Positions 1 through 8,349 of a stretch of 64,000 nt of DNA are shown one piece after another. Below the pieces are notes generated by a model. The model was not told the DNA's origin. It ran no database searches and worked only from the letters and a program-made list of their open reading frames with translations. The position numbers and the translations under genes were made by a program. Positions within the stretch are counted from its first letter, which is position 1. Each line of letters opens with the position of its first letter. This stretch comes from Brachybacterium fresconis (GTDB lineage Bacteria; Actinomycetota; Actinomycetes; Actinomycetales; Dermabacteraceae): the NCBI RefSeq assembly GCF_017876515.1, contig NZ_JAGIOC010000001.1, forward strand, positions 4,464,001 through 4,528,000. The letters run 5' to 3'.

Positions 1-931
1 TGCCGCGCTGGGCCCGCAGCAGCCGGGCCACGGCAGCGGGATCGGGGAGCATCCCGCCCGGGGAGGCGGCCCCGTCCGCCCGATCGGTCACCCGGACCGT
101 TCCGTCGGGCTCGATCCGGCCCTGGTCGATGATCAGCGTGCGGCCCCGGGTGAACGGGGTCCGGGCCCGCAGCAGCCCGTCCTGTGCCCGCAGGCGGACG
201 CCGCGCAGCGGTCTGCCGTCGACGGTCAGGGGCCCGGTCGCGGTGGTGCCGTAGACGTCGTGGACCCGCCCGGCGAAGTGCCGGGCGAGGTCCGCCCGCA
301 AGGACTCGGGGAGCTGGTCCGTGCCGGAGATGATGCGGGGGATCCGCAGCGGTCGGCGGCCCCCGAACTCCCGGTCCGCGTGCAGGAGGTCCTCCAGGTG
401 CACGGGCACCCCGGTCAGCAGCGCCGGGGGTGCGCGGTGCAGCAGGGCGATCCGCCGGGCCGCCGACAGGTGGGAGAGGTCCACCAGCGGCGCCCCCAGC
501 GCGAGCGCCCCGAGGGCCACCAGCAGACCGTGCAGGTGCACGCCCGGAGCGGCGCTGGCCAGCCGTCGGCCGGGCCGCAGCCCGATGCGTCGCGCGAGAT
601 CCGCCAGGGTGGCGAGCTGGGTGGCCGTCAGCGATCCGCGATGCAGCGTGCTGGCCCCGCCGACGGCATCAGGGGTGCGCACGTCGAGGGTCCCGTCGCC
701 GGACAGCGCTGTGAGCAGCACCTGCCGCAGCGCGGCGTCGGGGGCCAGGGCGCGCAGACCCCGGGAGGGGGTGTGGCGTGCGGCGCGATCGGGACGGTGC
801 GCGAGGAGGTGGACCTGGTCGAGCAGCTCCGCCGCCGTCAGCTCCCCGAAACGGTCGGTGAGCACCACGCGCCCGGGGCGCAGCGCGACCCGGGCCCGCA
901 GGGCGGTGGAGGTCCGCAGCAGAGGGATCAC
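1..931 (-). CDS. AMP-binding (acyl-CoA synthetase-like) protein, C-terminus outside the window
   Basis: Reading the minus strand from a GTG at 931 gives about 310 codons with no stop before the window edge. The protein has the look of the adenylate-forming (AMP-binding) superfamily. A segment near residue 225 reads DVYGTTATGPL, corresponding to the YGxTE motif, and it is followed by PDGTVRVTDRADG, the usual D-G-x-x-x-x-x-D turn. The early Ser/Thr/Gly-rich P-loop region is weak, so activity is uncertain. The expected roughly 50-100 residue C-terminal lid is cut off. In related actinobacteria such proteins sit in menaquinone (MenE-like) or lipid loci; the substrate here is unknown. It lies 16 nt after a tiny ORF (948-1067) and is divergent from acsA. 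Confidence 0.72.
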   Translation of the reverse strand, partial: MIPLLRTSTALRARVALRPGRVVLTDRFGELTAAELLDQVHLLAHRPDRAARHTPSRGLRALAPDAALRQVLLTALSGDGTLDVRTPDAVGGASTLHRGSLTATQLATLADLARRIGLRPGRRLASAAPGVHLHGLLVALGALALGAPLVDLSHLSAARRIALLHRAPPALLTGVPVHLEDLLHADREFGGRRPLRIPRIISGTDQLPESLRADLARHFAGRVHDVYGTTATGPLTVDGRPLRGVRLRAQDGLLRARTPFTRGRTLIIDQGRIEPDGTVRVTDRADGAASPGGMLPDPAAVARLLRAQRG

Positions 932-947
932 AGCGACCGTCCCCCGC

Positions 948-1067
948 TCACCAGGAGCCGCGGCGGTACGCGCCGGGATGGAGCGAGGCGTCGCGCACCC
1001 CGAGCTCGTCGGCGGCGCGCTGGGGCCGGCCCGGCTCGCGCAGGGCGGTGGCGGGTTCTGGGACCAT
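948..1067 (-). CDS. Small ORF, 39 residues, unknown
   Basis: An ATG at 1067 follows a good Shine-Dalgarno (GAGGAG ending about 5 nt upstream on the minus strand) and opens a 39-residue frame ending in GSW and TGA at 948. The product is hydrophilic with no membrane segment and matches no family I recognise. It ends 16 nt before the GTG of the AMP-binding gene, so it could be a short cistron translationally coupled to it. The ribosome binding site is better than that of the downstream gene, which is the main reason to take it seriously. It could also be the N-terminal leader of a misread or frameshifted larger protein. Confidence 0.4.
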   Translation of the reverse strand: MVPEPATALREPGRPQRAADELGVRDASLHPGAYRRGSW

Positions 1068-1290
1068 GACTCCTCACGGTAGCGCCCCGACCAGCGCGGG
1101 CGCGGGACCGACCACGACGGGGACAGCGGGCACGACGGGACATCGGGGTGCACCGCCACGTCTCCCGATCCGCCGGTGATCTCCGGGAAGGGCGAGCGAT
1201 GGACGATGCGCGTGACGTGCGTCTCCTGCGATACGGTGAGGGAGTCCGCAACGCCCTGGTGGATCCGGGGCCCACCCAGCAGGAGTAGTG
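1068..1290. promoter_or_regulatory. Divergent intergenic region, minus-strand gene and acsA
   Basis: This 223 bp gap separates the minus-strand AMP-binding unit from acsA and must hold promoters for both. A possible -10 (TACGGT, 1232-1237) precedes acsA, but the -35 is not convincing. GTGACG at 1212-1217 is part of a GTGACGT sequence that could be a CRP-like half site. No coding sequence on either strand looks real here. Confidence 0.35.
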
Positions 1291-3270
1291 ATGTCCGACG
1301 ACGCCGCACCCGGGATCGAGAATCTCTCGCAGGAGACCCGCACGTTCTCCCCATCCTCCGAATTCGTCCAGAACGCGGTCGCTCGCCCCTCGCTCTACGA
1401 GGAGGCCGAGCGCGACCGGCTGGCCTTCTGGCGAGCGCGGGCGAGCCTGCTGAGCTGGAAGACCCCCTTCACCGAGACCCTCGACTGGTCGGATGCCCCC
1501 TTCGCCCGCTGGTTCGCCGACGGCACCCTGAACGCCGCCTACAACTGCGTGGACCGACACGTCGAGTCCGGGCACGGCGAGCAGGTCGCCCTGTTCGCCG
1601 AGTACGAGGACGGCTCCGACGCGACGTTCACCTACGGCGACGTCAAGGACGAGATCAGCAAGATGGCGAACGTCCTGACCGATCTCGGGGTCAAGACCGG
1701 CGACCGGGTCGCCATCTACATGCCGATGGTCCCCGAGACCGTGTTCGCGATGCTGGCCTGCGCCCGTCTCGGCGCCCCGCATTCGGTGGTCTTCGGCGGC
1801 TTCAGCGCCGACGCGCTGCGCTCGCGGATCGAGGACGCCGAGGCCCGCGTGGTCATCACGGCCGACGGCCAGAACCGCAAGGGCAAGCAGCTGCCGCTGA
1901 AGAACGCGGTCGACGAGGCGCTCGCCGGAGGCGGCGACAGCGTCGAGAAGGTCCTCGTGGTCCGCCGCACCGGCGGCGAGGTCGACTGGACCGAGGGTCG
2001 CGACGTCTGGTGGCACGAGGCCCGCGAGAGCGCCTCGAGCGAGCACGAGCCCGTGTGGGTCGAGGCCGAGCACCCCCTGTACATCCTCTACACCTCCGGC
2101 ACGACGGGGAAGCCCAAGGGCATCATCCACACCACCGGCGGGTACCTCACCCAGGCCGCGTACACCCATCGTGACGTCTTCGACCTCAAGCCCTCCAGCG
2201 ACGTGTACTGGTGCACCGCGGACGTCGGCTGGGTCACCGGGCACACCTACGTCGTGTACGGCCCGATGGCCAACCGCACCACCCAGGTGATCTACGAGGG
2301 CACCCCGGACACCCCGCATCAGGGCCGGTGGTGGGAGATCATCGAGAAGTACAAGGTCACCCAGTTCTACTCCTCGCCCACGGCGATCCGCACCGCGATG
2401 AAGTGGGGCGAGGAGATCCCGGCGAAGTACGACCTGTCCTCCCTGCGTCTGCTCGGCAGCGTCGGCGAGGCCATCAACCCCGAGGCCTGGATGTGGTACC
2501 GCCGGGTGATCGGCGGGGACCGCTGCCCGATCGTGGACACCTGGTGGCAGACCGAGACCGGCGCGATCATGATCTCGCCGCTGCCCGGCATCACCGCGAC
2601 CAAGCCCGGTTCCGCACAGGTCGCGCTGCCCGGCATCGGCGCCGACGTGGTGGGCGATGACGGTCGGCCGGTCGAGAACGGTCAGGGCGGCTACCTGGTG
2701 CTCGACGAGCCGTGGCCGAGCATGCTCCGCGGCATCTGGGGCGATCCCGAGCGCTTCAAGGAGACCTACTGGTCCCGCTTCCAGGGCCTCTACTTCGCCG
2801 GGGACGGCGCCAAGCGCGACGAGGACGGCGACATCTGGCTGCTGGGCCGCGTGGACGACGTCATGAACGTCTCCGGACACCGGCTGTCGACCATGGAGAT
2901 CGAATCCGCCCTGGTCAGCAATGACTGGGTGGCCGAGGCCGCGGTCGTCGGCGCGAACGACGAGACCACCGGCCAGGCGCCGGTCGCCTTCGTCATCCTC
3001 CGCACCGGCAACGAGGCGGAGATCGCCGAGGCCGGCGGCGAGGAGAAGGTCCCCGAGCTCCTGCGCGCCCACGTGGGCAAGGAGATCGGTCCGATCGCCA
3101 AGCCCCGGAAGGTCCTCCTGGTCACGGAGCTGCCCAAGACCCGCTCCGGCAAGATCATGCGCCGGCTGCTGCGGGACGTCGCCGAGAACCGTCAGGTGGG
3201 GGACACCCAGACCCTCGCGGACGCCTCGGTCATGGACCTGATCCAGGACGGCATGAACGCGAAGAGCTGA
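1291..3270 (+). CDS. acsA: Acetyl-CoA synthetase (acetate--CoA ligase)
   Basis: Activates acetate to acetyl-AMP and then acetyl-CoA in the cytoplasm. The 659-residue length is typical of AcsA. Visible motifs are the P-loop YTSGTTGKPKG near residue 267, the WWQTETG adenine/acyl motif, the hinge GRVDDVMNVSGHRLST, and PKTRSGKIMRR near the C-terminus, where Lys621 is the catalytic lysine that protein acetyltransferases modify in this family. The ATG at 1291 is preferred over the in-frame GTG at 1288 because AGGAG (1281-1285) is 5 nt upstream. It is monocistronic and closed by a strong hairpin terminator at 3338. Its presence fits a metabolism that also handles lactate and fucose in this window. 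Confidence 0.97.
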   Translation: MSDDAAPGIENLSQETRTFSPSSEFVQNAVARPSLYEEAERDRLAFWRARASLLSWKTPFTETLDWSDAPFARWFADGTLNAAYNCVDRHVESGHGEQVALFAEYEDGSDATFTYGDVKDEISKMANVLTDLGVKTGDRVAIYMPMVPETVFAMLACARLGAPHSVVFGGFSADALRSRIEDAEARVVITADGQNRKGKQLPLKNAVDEALAGGGDSVEKVLVVRRTGGEVDWTEGRDVWWHEARESASSEHEPVWVEAEHPLYILYTSGTTGKPKGIIHTTGGYLTQAAYTHRDVFDLKPSSDVYWCTADVGWVTGHTYVVYGPMANRTTQVIYEGTPDTPHQGRWWEIIEKYKVTQFYSSPTAIRTAMKWGEEIPAKYDLSSLRLLGSVGEAINPEAWMWYRRVIGGDRCPIVDTWWQTETGAIMISPLPGITATKPGSAQVALPGIGADVVGDDGRPVENGQGGYLVLDEPWPSMLRGIWGDPERFKETYWSRFQGLYFAGDGAKRDEDGDIWLLGRVDDVMNVSGHRLSTMEIESALVSNDWVAEAAVVGANDETTGQAPVAFVILRTGNEAEIAEAGGEEKVPELLRAHVGKEIGPIAKPRKVLLVTELPKTRSGKIMRRLLRDVAENRQVGDTQTLADASVMDLIQDGMNAKS

Positions 3271-3337
3271 GCGGCTGAAGCCGTTCCGCAGGAGCCGAGC
3301 GGCGGGAGCTGAGCCGTGCTCGCCGCGGATCAGCCGC

Positions 3338-3379
3338 AGGGGGCGGGGTCCCGGTCCACGGACCGGGACCCCGCCCCCT
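3338..3379. terminator. Bidirectional hairpin terminator between acsA and the DUF4097 gene
   Basis: A perfect 20 bp inverted repeat (3338-3357 and 3360-3379) with only two unpaired bases at the tip lies between two convergent genes. There is no T-run, which is common in high-GC actinobacteria. It should stop transcription from both sides. Confidence 0.85.
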
Positions 3380-3418
3380 CGTCGTCGTCCGGAGGGCGGG
3401 CCCGCGACCGACGACGGA

Positions 3419-4333
3419 TCAGCGGGTGATGAGCAGGTCGCCGAGCTCGGAGGTCACGGTGAGGGTGCCGACCGCGGGACCGGGAGCCCCGGTCACATCG
3501 GGCTCGACCTGCGTCTCGCCGAGCTCGGTGCGGGCCTCGACCTCCCAGCGGCCGGCACCGGGGAGCGAGACCTCGACCTGCCCGAGCTCCGCGTCGATCC
3601 GCACGTCGGCCTCCGCGTCCGGGGGCAGGCGCATCTCGACGTTGCCGACGGAGGCGACCACGTCCACGGATGCCGGTGCCGGCCCGCCCAGCTCGAGCTG
3701 CACGTCGCCCACATCGGCCCGGACCGTCACGGAGTCCGCGACGGTGACCTCGTCGAGCTGCACGTCGCCGACGGAGGAGGTCAGGTCGAGCGTGGCGAAC
3801 TCGCCGTCGGCCCGGATGTCGCCGACATCCGCCGTGAGGTCGAGGGCGAGACGATGACCCTGCGGGACCAGCACCAGCACGTCATGGTGCTCGTCCTGCC
3901 AGGGCACCGGCCCGTACCCGTCGGACTGGCGGACGTCCAGCACGGGGGCGGCGGCTCCGCCGTGCCGGGTGATGTCCGCCCGCACCGTCGTGCCCGGAGC
4001 CGGCAACGAGGTCGCACCGTCCTCGACCAGGGCGAGGGTGACCGCCGTGACCTCGGGGGAGGCCACCACGTGCACGTCCCCGACGCCGGTGCTCAGCGTC
4101 AGCGCGTCCGGGGTGCCGAGCTCCATGGTGGCGGGGACGTCGTCGTAGCCGCGTCCGAGCCACCAGCCCGAGACGGAGGCGGCCCCCAGCGCGAGCAGGA
4201 TCAGCACCAGCACGGCCGCGCCGAGCAGGGTGATCAGGGTGCGCCAGCCGCGATCACCCTGCGGGGAAGGGGCGAGCCGACGGCCCGGCACCTCGACGGT
4301 GCCGCGACGGGGTGAGGGATGCGTGGTGGTCAT
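3419..4333 (-). CDS. DUF4097-like membrane-anchored beta-repeat protein
   Basis: The 304-residue protein has a cytoplasmic, Arg/Pro-rich N-terminus (about 1-30), a single membrane helix (about 32-55) and an extracytoplasmic region of repeated blocks. The blocks are built on variants of VGDVxVxA (GVGDVHVV, DVGDIRAD, SVGDVQLD, DVGDVQLE, SVGNVEMR, ELGQVEVS, ELGETQVE, ELGDLLIT) spaced about 20-25 residues. This regular pattern is typical of the DUF4097 / adhesin-like beta-helix fold. Its ATG overlaps the response-regulator stop by 4 bp (ATGA), so it is the third gene of a kinase-regulator operon. By analogy with LiaF or VraT-type partners it may sense or modulate envelope stress; that role is inference. 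Confidence 0.85.
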   Translation of the reverse strand: MTTTHPSPRRGTVEVPGRRLAPSPQGDRGWRTLITLLGAAVLVLILLALGAASVSGWWLGRGYDDVPATMELGTPDALTLSTGVGDVHVVASPEVTAVTLALVEDGATSLPAPGTTVRADITRHGGAAAPVLDVRQSDGYGPVPWQDEHHDVLVLVPQGHRLALDLTADVGDIRADGEFATLDLTSSVGDVQLDEVTVADSVTVRADVGDVQLELGGPAPASVDVVASVGNVEMRLPPDAEADVRIDAELGQVEVSLPGAGRWEVEARTELGETQVEPDVTGAPGPAVGTLTVTSELGDLLITR

Positions 4334-4986
4334 GATCTGTCCTCGGATTCCAGAAAGCGCAGCACGGCCATGACTCGACGGTTCTCCCCGTCCACGGGAG
4401 GGAGGTCGAGCTTGGTCAGCAGCGAGGAGATGTGCTTCTCGACGCTGCCGGGGGAGACGAACAGGGTGTCGGCGATCGCCTGGTTGGAGCGTCCCTGGGC
4501 CATCAGCGAGAGCACCTCCCGCTCCCGCGGGGTCAGGCCCTCGAGGGTGCGACGACGTCGGGAGCGCACGAAGATCTGCTGGACCACCTCGGGATCCAGC
4601 CAGGTGCCGCCGGCCCCGACGTCGCCGAGCACGGCCAGGAAGTCGTCGACGTCGGCGACGCGGTCCTTGAGCACGTAGCCCAGACCGTGCGAGGAATCGG
4701 CGATCAGATCCGTCGCGTAGCGCTCCTCGACGTACTGCGAGAGCACCAGCAGCGCCACCTGCGGATCCTGCTGTCGGATCAGCATCGCCGCACGCACTCC
4801 CTCGTCGGTGAAGGTCGGGGGCATCCGCACGTCGATCACCGCGAGATCGGGCCGGTGGTGGGAGACGGCGCTGAGCAGGGCGGTGGCGTCACCGACGGCG
4901 GCGACCACCTCGTGGCCGGCCTCGGTGAGCAGCCGCTCCACCCCGGCGCGGAGAAGCACGGCGTCATCGGCGATCACGATCCTCAT
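4330..4986 (-). CDS. NarL/LuxR-family response regulator
   Basis: A 218-residue two-component regulator. The receiver domain has the acidic pocket D7-D8, the phospho-acceptor Asp52 in AVIDVRMPP, and the conserved Lys in GYVLKDR near residue 107. The C-terminal LuxR-type helix-turn-helix (about 150-210) reads LTPREREVLSLMAQGRSN followed by IADTLFVSPGSVEKHISS. It overlaps the histidine-kinase gene by 4 bp upstream and the DUF4097 gene by 4 bp downstream, so all three should be translated as one operon and the kinase is its expected phosphodonor. It probably activates its own operon; the target sites are not visible. Confidence 0.96.
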   Translation of the reverse strand: MRIVIADDAVLLRAGVERLLTEAGHEVVAAVGDATALLSAVSHHRPDLAVIDVRMPPTFTDEGVRAAMLIRQQDPQVALLVLSQYVEERYATDLIADSSHGLGYVLKDRVADVDDFLAVLGDVGAGGTWLDPEVVQQIFVRSRRRRTLEGLTPREREVLSLMAQGRSNQAIADTLFVSPGSVEKHISSLLTKLDLPPVDGENRRVMAVLRFLESEDRS

Positions 4987-6338
4987 CGCTGAACCTCCTG
5001 GGGGTCGGTGCCGGCGGGCGCCGCGGGGGAACCGGGTGCGGCGGATCGGACGGTCGCTGCTGCGCCCGTCCCGGGTGCCAGCGGGATCACGGCCACCAGG
5101 GTCGTGCCGCCGTCGGCGGGGCTGGTGACGTCGAGGCGTCCGCCGGTCGCCCGGACGCGGTCGGTGAGGCCGGCCAGCCCGGTGGACAGCCCGTCACGAT
5201 GGACTCGGGCTCCGCCGCGGCCGTCGTCCTCGACGCGGACCCGCAGCGCTTCGGGGGTCTGGGTGACGGTCACCGAGGCGGAGTCCGCCGCGGAGTGCTT
5301 GGCGATGTTGGTCAGGGCCTCGGAGACCACGAAGTAGGCGACGGCCTCCCGCTCCCGGTCCAGGCGCGCCCGGTCCCCGGGGTCGAGATCGACCTGCAGA
5401 TCGACGGGGATCGAGGAGCGGGCGGCGAGCGCGGACAGCGCGGCGTCCAGCCCGCGGTCGGTGAGCACGGCAGGGTGGATGCCGCGGGCCAGCTGACGCA
5501 GATCCGTCATCACCCCCTTGGCCTCGAGATGGGCCTGGCCGACCAGATCGCTCGCCCGGTCAGGGTCGGCATGGATCGTGTTCTTCGCCATCCCGAGGGT
5601 CATGGCGAGGTTCACCAGGCGGGGCTGGACACCGTCATGGAGATCGCGTTCGATGCGCAGCCGCTCCTGGGCGGAGGCATCGACGGCGCCCTGTCGACGC
5701 TCGACGAGCTCGGCGACCTGCTCGCGCAGGTCGTCCTCGGATCCGGAGATCAGCATGCGGGCCAGGCCCCGGTCGGCGAGAGCGCCGAGGACCAGCGCGA
5801 GGACGGCCAGCACCGCAGAGGTCGTGGCGAGCAGACCGAGCATCCACCGCCCGAGGGTGAGCGAGCCCAGCGTCACCGGACCGTGCCGCAGGGCGATGTC
5901 CCCGGCCGTCCAGCCCAGCCACAGCAGCGCCAGGACGAGGACGAAGAACGCCCCGGCCACGAGCATCGCCAGGTGATGGTGCAGCGTCCCGCGCCAGAAC
6001 GCGCCGGTGCCGAGCTCGAGCCAGCGGTCGTGGATCCAGCCCCCGACCCCGGTCCGGAGGGAACGGCGGCGGGCGGGAAGGATCACCCCGATCCCGTGCA
6101 CGGCCACCGCCCGGCGGCGCTCGATCCGCACCGCGCCCTGCATCACCAGGAGCCAGGGGACCAGCAGGAACAGGCCCGAGCCCAGGGCCGGCAGGGACCC
6201 CAGCCCACCCAGCAGCAGGGTGAGACTGATCCAGAACCAGGAGCAGAACAGCAGGCCTCCGAGCAGCACGGAGGCGAGCGCCGCAGCGGTCAGCCGGGGG
6301 CGTCGGGGCGCCGGCGGAGGCGCAGTGGTCTCGTTCAT
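4983..6338 (-). CDS. NarL-type sensor histidine kinase
   Basis: A 451-residue membrane kinase of the HisKA_3 class. Four hydrophobic segments (about 20-45, 50-70, 120-143 and 165-188) form the sensor part with little extracytoplasmic sequence, as in intramembrane-sensing kinases. The phospho-accepting His234 lies in ERDLHDG. The ATPase domain shows the N box (EALTNIAKH, about 340-348), a G1 box (VEDDGRGG) and a G2-like GLSTGLAGL. The start at 6338 lacks a Shine-Dalgarno but sits 7 nt after a TAGGCT -10 element on the minus strand, so a leaderless transcript is likely. It heads the kinase-regulator-DUF4097 operon. Confidence 0.95.
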   Translation of the reverse strand: MNETTAPPPAPRRPRLTAAALASVLLGGLLFCSWFWISLTLLLGGLGSLPALGSGLFLLVPWLLVMQGAVRIERRRAVAVHGIGVILPARRRSLRTGVGGWIHDRWLELGTGAFWRGTLHHHLAMLVAGAFFVLVLALLWLGWTAGDIALRHGPVTLGSLTLGRWMLGLLATTSAVLAVLALVLGALADRGLARMLISGSEDDLREQVAELVERRQGAVDASAQERLRIERDLHDGVQPRLVNLAMTLGMAKNTIHADPDRASDLVGQAHLEAKGVMTDLRQLARGIHPAVLTDRGLDAALSALAARSSIPVDLQVDLDPGDRARLDREREAVAYFVVSEALTNIAKHSAADSASVTVTQTPEALRVRVEDDGRGGARVHRDGLSTGLAGLTDRVRATGGRLDVTSPADGGTTLVAVIPLAPGTGAAATVRSAAPGSPAAPAGTDPQEVQR

Positions 6339-6345
6339 GACCTCG

Positions 6346-6351
6346 AGCCTA
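6346..6351 (-). promoter_or_regulatory. -10 element for leaderless histidine-kinase operon
   Basis: TAGGCT on the minus strand is separated by 7 nt from the ATG at 6338, matching the TANNNT-N6/7-start pattern of leaderless transcripts. Confidence 0.6.
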
Positions 6352-6396
6352 GGCGGGCCGGTGTCCGCTGCCCACGGGGGCCTCCCGCCTTCCGAG

Positions 6397-6412
6397 CGGG
6401 GGAAAACCCCCG
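6397..6412. repeat. Small hairpin between divergent promoters
   Basis: CGGGGG-AAAA-CCCCCG is a perfect 6 bp stem with an AAAA loop in the gap between the kinase operon and the LacI-type gene. It lies about where upstream regulatory elements of the kinase promoter would be. It could be an operator or only a chance G/C palindrome. Confidence 0.35.
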
Positions 6413-6497
6413 GTCCCGGCGGTCCCGGCGCGGCGGGAGCGGACCGAACCCTGTCGAGGTGTCACGGCGGGTGGGAGAAATGCGGTTCAATGGGGTC

Positions 6498-7688
6498 ATG
6501 AGCAGTGACGCCAGCGCCTCCTCCGACGGCACCATCGACCCCGCCCCCGACTCCCGAACGCCCCGCGGCGACGAGGGCGAGAGCGGCCAGGTCGTCGAGA
6601 ACGTCGATCACACGGGCTCCGAGCTCGACGACGCGGGCCAGCAGCGCGGCACGCTGCGCGACGTCGCCGATTCCCTCGGCATCTCCAGCGCCGTCGCCCT
6701 GCGTGCGCTGCGCGGTGCCGAGGAGATCAAGCCCCGCATGGCCACCCGCGTGCAGGAGGCGGCCGAACGCCTCCGGTTCCCGCTCGAGGAGCTCAGCGAG
6801 GAGACCGACCATCGCGGCGTCGTCGCGGTCCTGGTCAACACCATGCGCAACACGTGGATCTCGGACCTGGTCCGTGCGATCCGGATCGAGCTGACCGCGA
6901 CCGGTCGGTCGGCGGTGGTCGTTCCCACCCGCCGCCGCGTGCCCGAGCACCCCGTCGCGGCGGACACCGAAGCGATCGAGTCGCTGGTCCAGCTCGGCGT
7001 CGACGGCTTCCTGATGATCTCGGACCTCGCCGACATGGACAGCGTGCTCGAGGCGACCGGGGACCGGCCCTTCGTCGGCATCGGCTGCTCGAGGTCCTTC
7101 AGCGGCAGCTTCGACACCGTGCGCATCGATGACGAGGTCGGCCAGGGACTGCTGGTCGATCACCTGGTCGGCCTCGGCCACCGCGAGATCGCCCACGTCG
7201 GCGGGGTCGGAGCGGCCGTCGCCCGCGAGCGCGCCGACGCCTTCCGCAAGGCGATGGCCCGCCACGGCCTCGAGGACCAGGCCCGCATCGAGCCCGGCGA
7301 CTTCACCGAGCAGGTCGGGCAGACCGCCGGCTCGATGCTGCTGCGCGGCAGCCGCGTCCCCACGGCCGTCACCTGCGCGAACGATGTCACCGCCGTCGGC
7401 CTCCTCTCGGCTGCGCGGGAGGCGGGATTCTCCGTCCCCGAGGAGCTGGCCGTCGCCGGGTATGGCAACACCTCCCTGGCCTCCTCGGGCATCTCCCAGA
7501 TCACCAGCGTCGACCCCAACTCCGACCGCCTGGGCGCGCTGGCCGCGCAGTTCCTCGTCGAGCGCGTCTCCGGGCTCGAGGCCCCGCCGCGGGACGTCGC
7601 GGTCGCCCCCTCCGTCGTGGTGCGGCGCTCCAGCTCGGCCGGGCCGCGCCCCGAGGCGACCAAGCGCAAGCGCATCTCGGTGGACTGA
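6498..7688 (+). CDS. LacI-family transcriptional regulator with acidic N-terminal extension
   Basis: The 396-residue protein has a LacI-type helix-turn-helix near residues 50-95 (TLRDVADSLGISSAVALRAL) and a periplasmic-binding-protein-like effector domain after it, ending with the usual PEELAVAGYGNT block. Unlike most family members it has about 50 acidic, disordered residues before the HTH. Starts at 6480 and 6498 are both possible. 6498 is chosen because TTCAAT lies 6 nt upstream, a leaderless arrangement, while GGGAG is only 2 nt from 6480. No sugar genes are adjacent, so the ligand is unknown. Confidence 0.92.
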   Translation: MSSDASASSDGTIDPAPDSRTPRGDEGESGQVVENVDHTGSELDDAGQQRGTLRDVADSLGISSAVALRALRGAEEIKPRMATRVQEAAERLRFPLEELSEETDHRGVVAVLVNTMRNTWISDLVRAIRIELTATGRSAVVVPTRRRVPEHPVAADTEAIESLVQLGVDGFLMISDLADMDSVLEATGDRPFVGIGCSRSFSGSFDTVRIDDEVGQGLLVDHLVGLGHREIAHVGGVGAAVARERADAFRKAMARHGLEDQARIEPGDFTEQVGQTAGSMLLRGSRVPTAVTCANDVTAVGLLSAAREAGFSVPEELAVAGYGNTSLASSGISQITSVDPNSDRLGALAAQFLVERVSGLEAPPRDVAVAPSVVVRRSSSAGPRPEATKRKRISVD

Positions 7689-7794
7689 CCACCGGCAGAT
7701 CCATCACCGGCTGACCCACCACCGGCTGACCGACCACCGCCCGGCGGACCCCCGGATCCGTCACCCGGTGACCCGTGACCCCGACCCCCTGCGA
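7689..7794. repeat. Degenerate tandem repeat of about 15 bp after the LacI-type gene
   Basis: The segment contains three to four imperfect copies of a unit built on CACCGGCTGACC, with spacer changes. It starts right after the regulator stop codon and runs toward the promoter of the next gene. No hairpin of terminator strength is evident. It may be only a local duplication. Confidence 0.4.
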
Positions 7795-7800
7795 TAGGCT
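7795..7800 (+). promoter_or_regulatory. -10 element for leaderless Holin-X gene
   Basis: TAGGCT is followed by 6 nt and then the ATG at 7807. No Shine-Dalgarno is present, so transcription most likely starts at the start codon. Confidence 0.65.
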
Positions 7801-7806
7801 CCGACC

Positions 7807-8289
7807 ATGATCAACACCACGAACGATCCGAGCACGCCGCCCACCCAGCGGTCCATCGGTGAACTCGTCCAGTCCATCCGGGACGAGCTCCTCGGTGTCG
7901 TCCACCACGAGATCGACATCGCGAAGAAGGAGCTCATCGCGCTCGCGATCAAGGTGGGCATCATCGCCGCCTGCGCCGCGGTGCTGCTGTTCCTCCTGCT
8001 CTCGGCCTGGGTGATGCTGCTGTTCGCCGCCGCCACCGGCCTGGAGGCCCTCGGCCTGCCGTACTGGGCGGCGTTCCTGATCGTCGCCGGCGTGTTCATC
8101 GTGATCGCCGCGATCGCGGGGCTGGTCGCCTTCCTCGTCTCCAAGAAGATCAAGGGACCCGAGACCACGATCGAGACCGCACAGACCGCGGTCGACGCCG
8201 TCCAGGGCAAGCGGCGCGCGAACGCCGTCTCCTACGACGACACCTTCGAGGAGCTCTACGGCAAGAAGGTCAGCGCGCGCGTCGAGTGA
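7807..8289 (+). CDS. Actinobacterial Holin-X family (phage holin superfamily III) membrane protein
   Basis: The 160-residue protein has an amphipathic N-terminal region (SIGELVQSIRDELLGVVHHE), two strong membrane helices (about 55-80 and 92-120) and a charged C-terminal tail ending near EELYGKK. This is the layout of the chromosomal Holin-X/DUF1469 proteins found throughout actinobacteria. Despite the name, nothing phage-like is nearby, so a lytic role is not implied. It is likely an envelope-associated membrane protein of unknown function. Confidence 0.85.
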   Translation: MINTTNDPSTPPTQRSIGELVQSIRDELLGVVHHEIDIAKKELIALAIKVGIIAACAAVLLFLLLSAWVMLLFAAATGLEALGLPYWAAFLIVAGVFIVIAAIAGLVAFLVSKKIKGPETTIETAQTAVDAVQGKRRANAVSYDDTFEELYGKKVSARVE

Positions 8290-8336
8290 GCAGCGCCCGC
8301 GACGAGTGAGGGGCCATCCGGTCCCGGCCAGGGCAG

Positions 8337-8342
8337 TACCCT
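8337..8342 (+). promoter_or_regulatory. -10 element for leaderless cysS
   Basis: TACCCT is followed by 7 nt and GTG at 8350. This spacing selects 8350 over the in-frame GTG at 8344. Confidence 0.55.
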
Positions 8343-8349
8343 GGTGCAC

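Noticed and set aside
928-3072. A 714-codon minus-strand open frame across acsA
   Set aside because: It mirrors acsA codons in antisense, has Arg/Gly/Asp-rich composition and no family motifs; a high-GC shadow.
7807-8289. Holin-like protein as a sign of a prophage
   Set aside because: It belongs to chromosomal Holin-X proteins; no phage structural, lysis or integrase genes are nearby.
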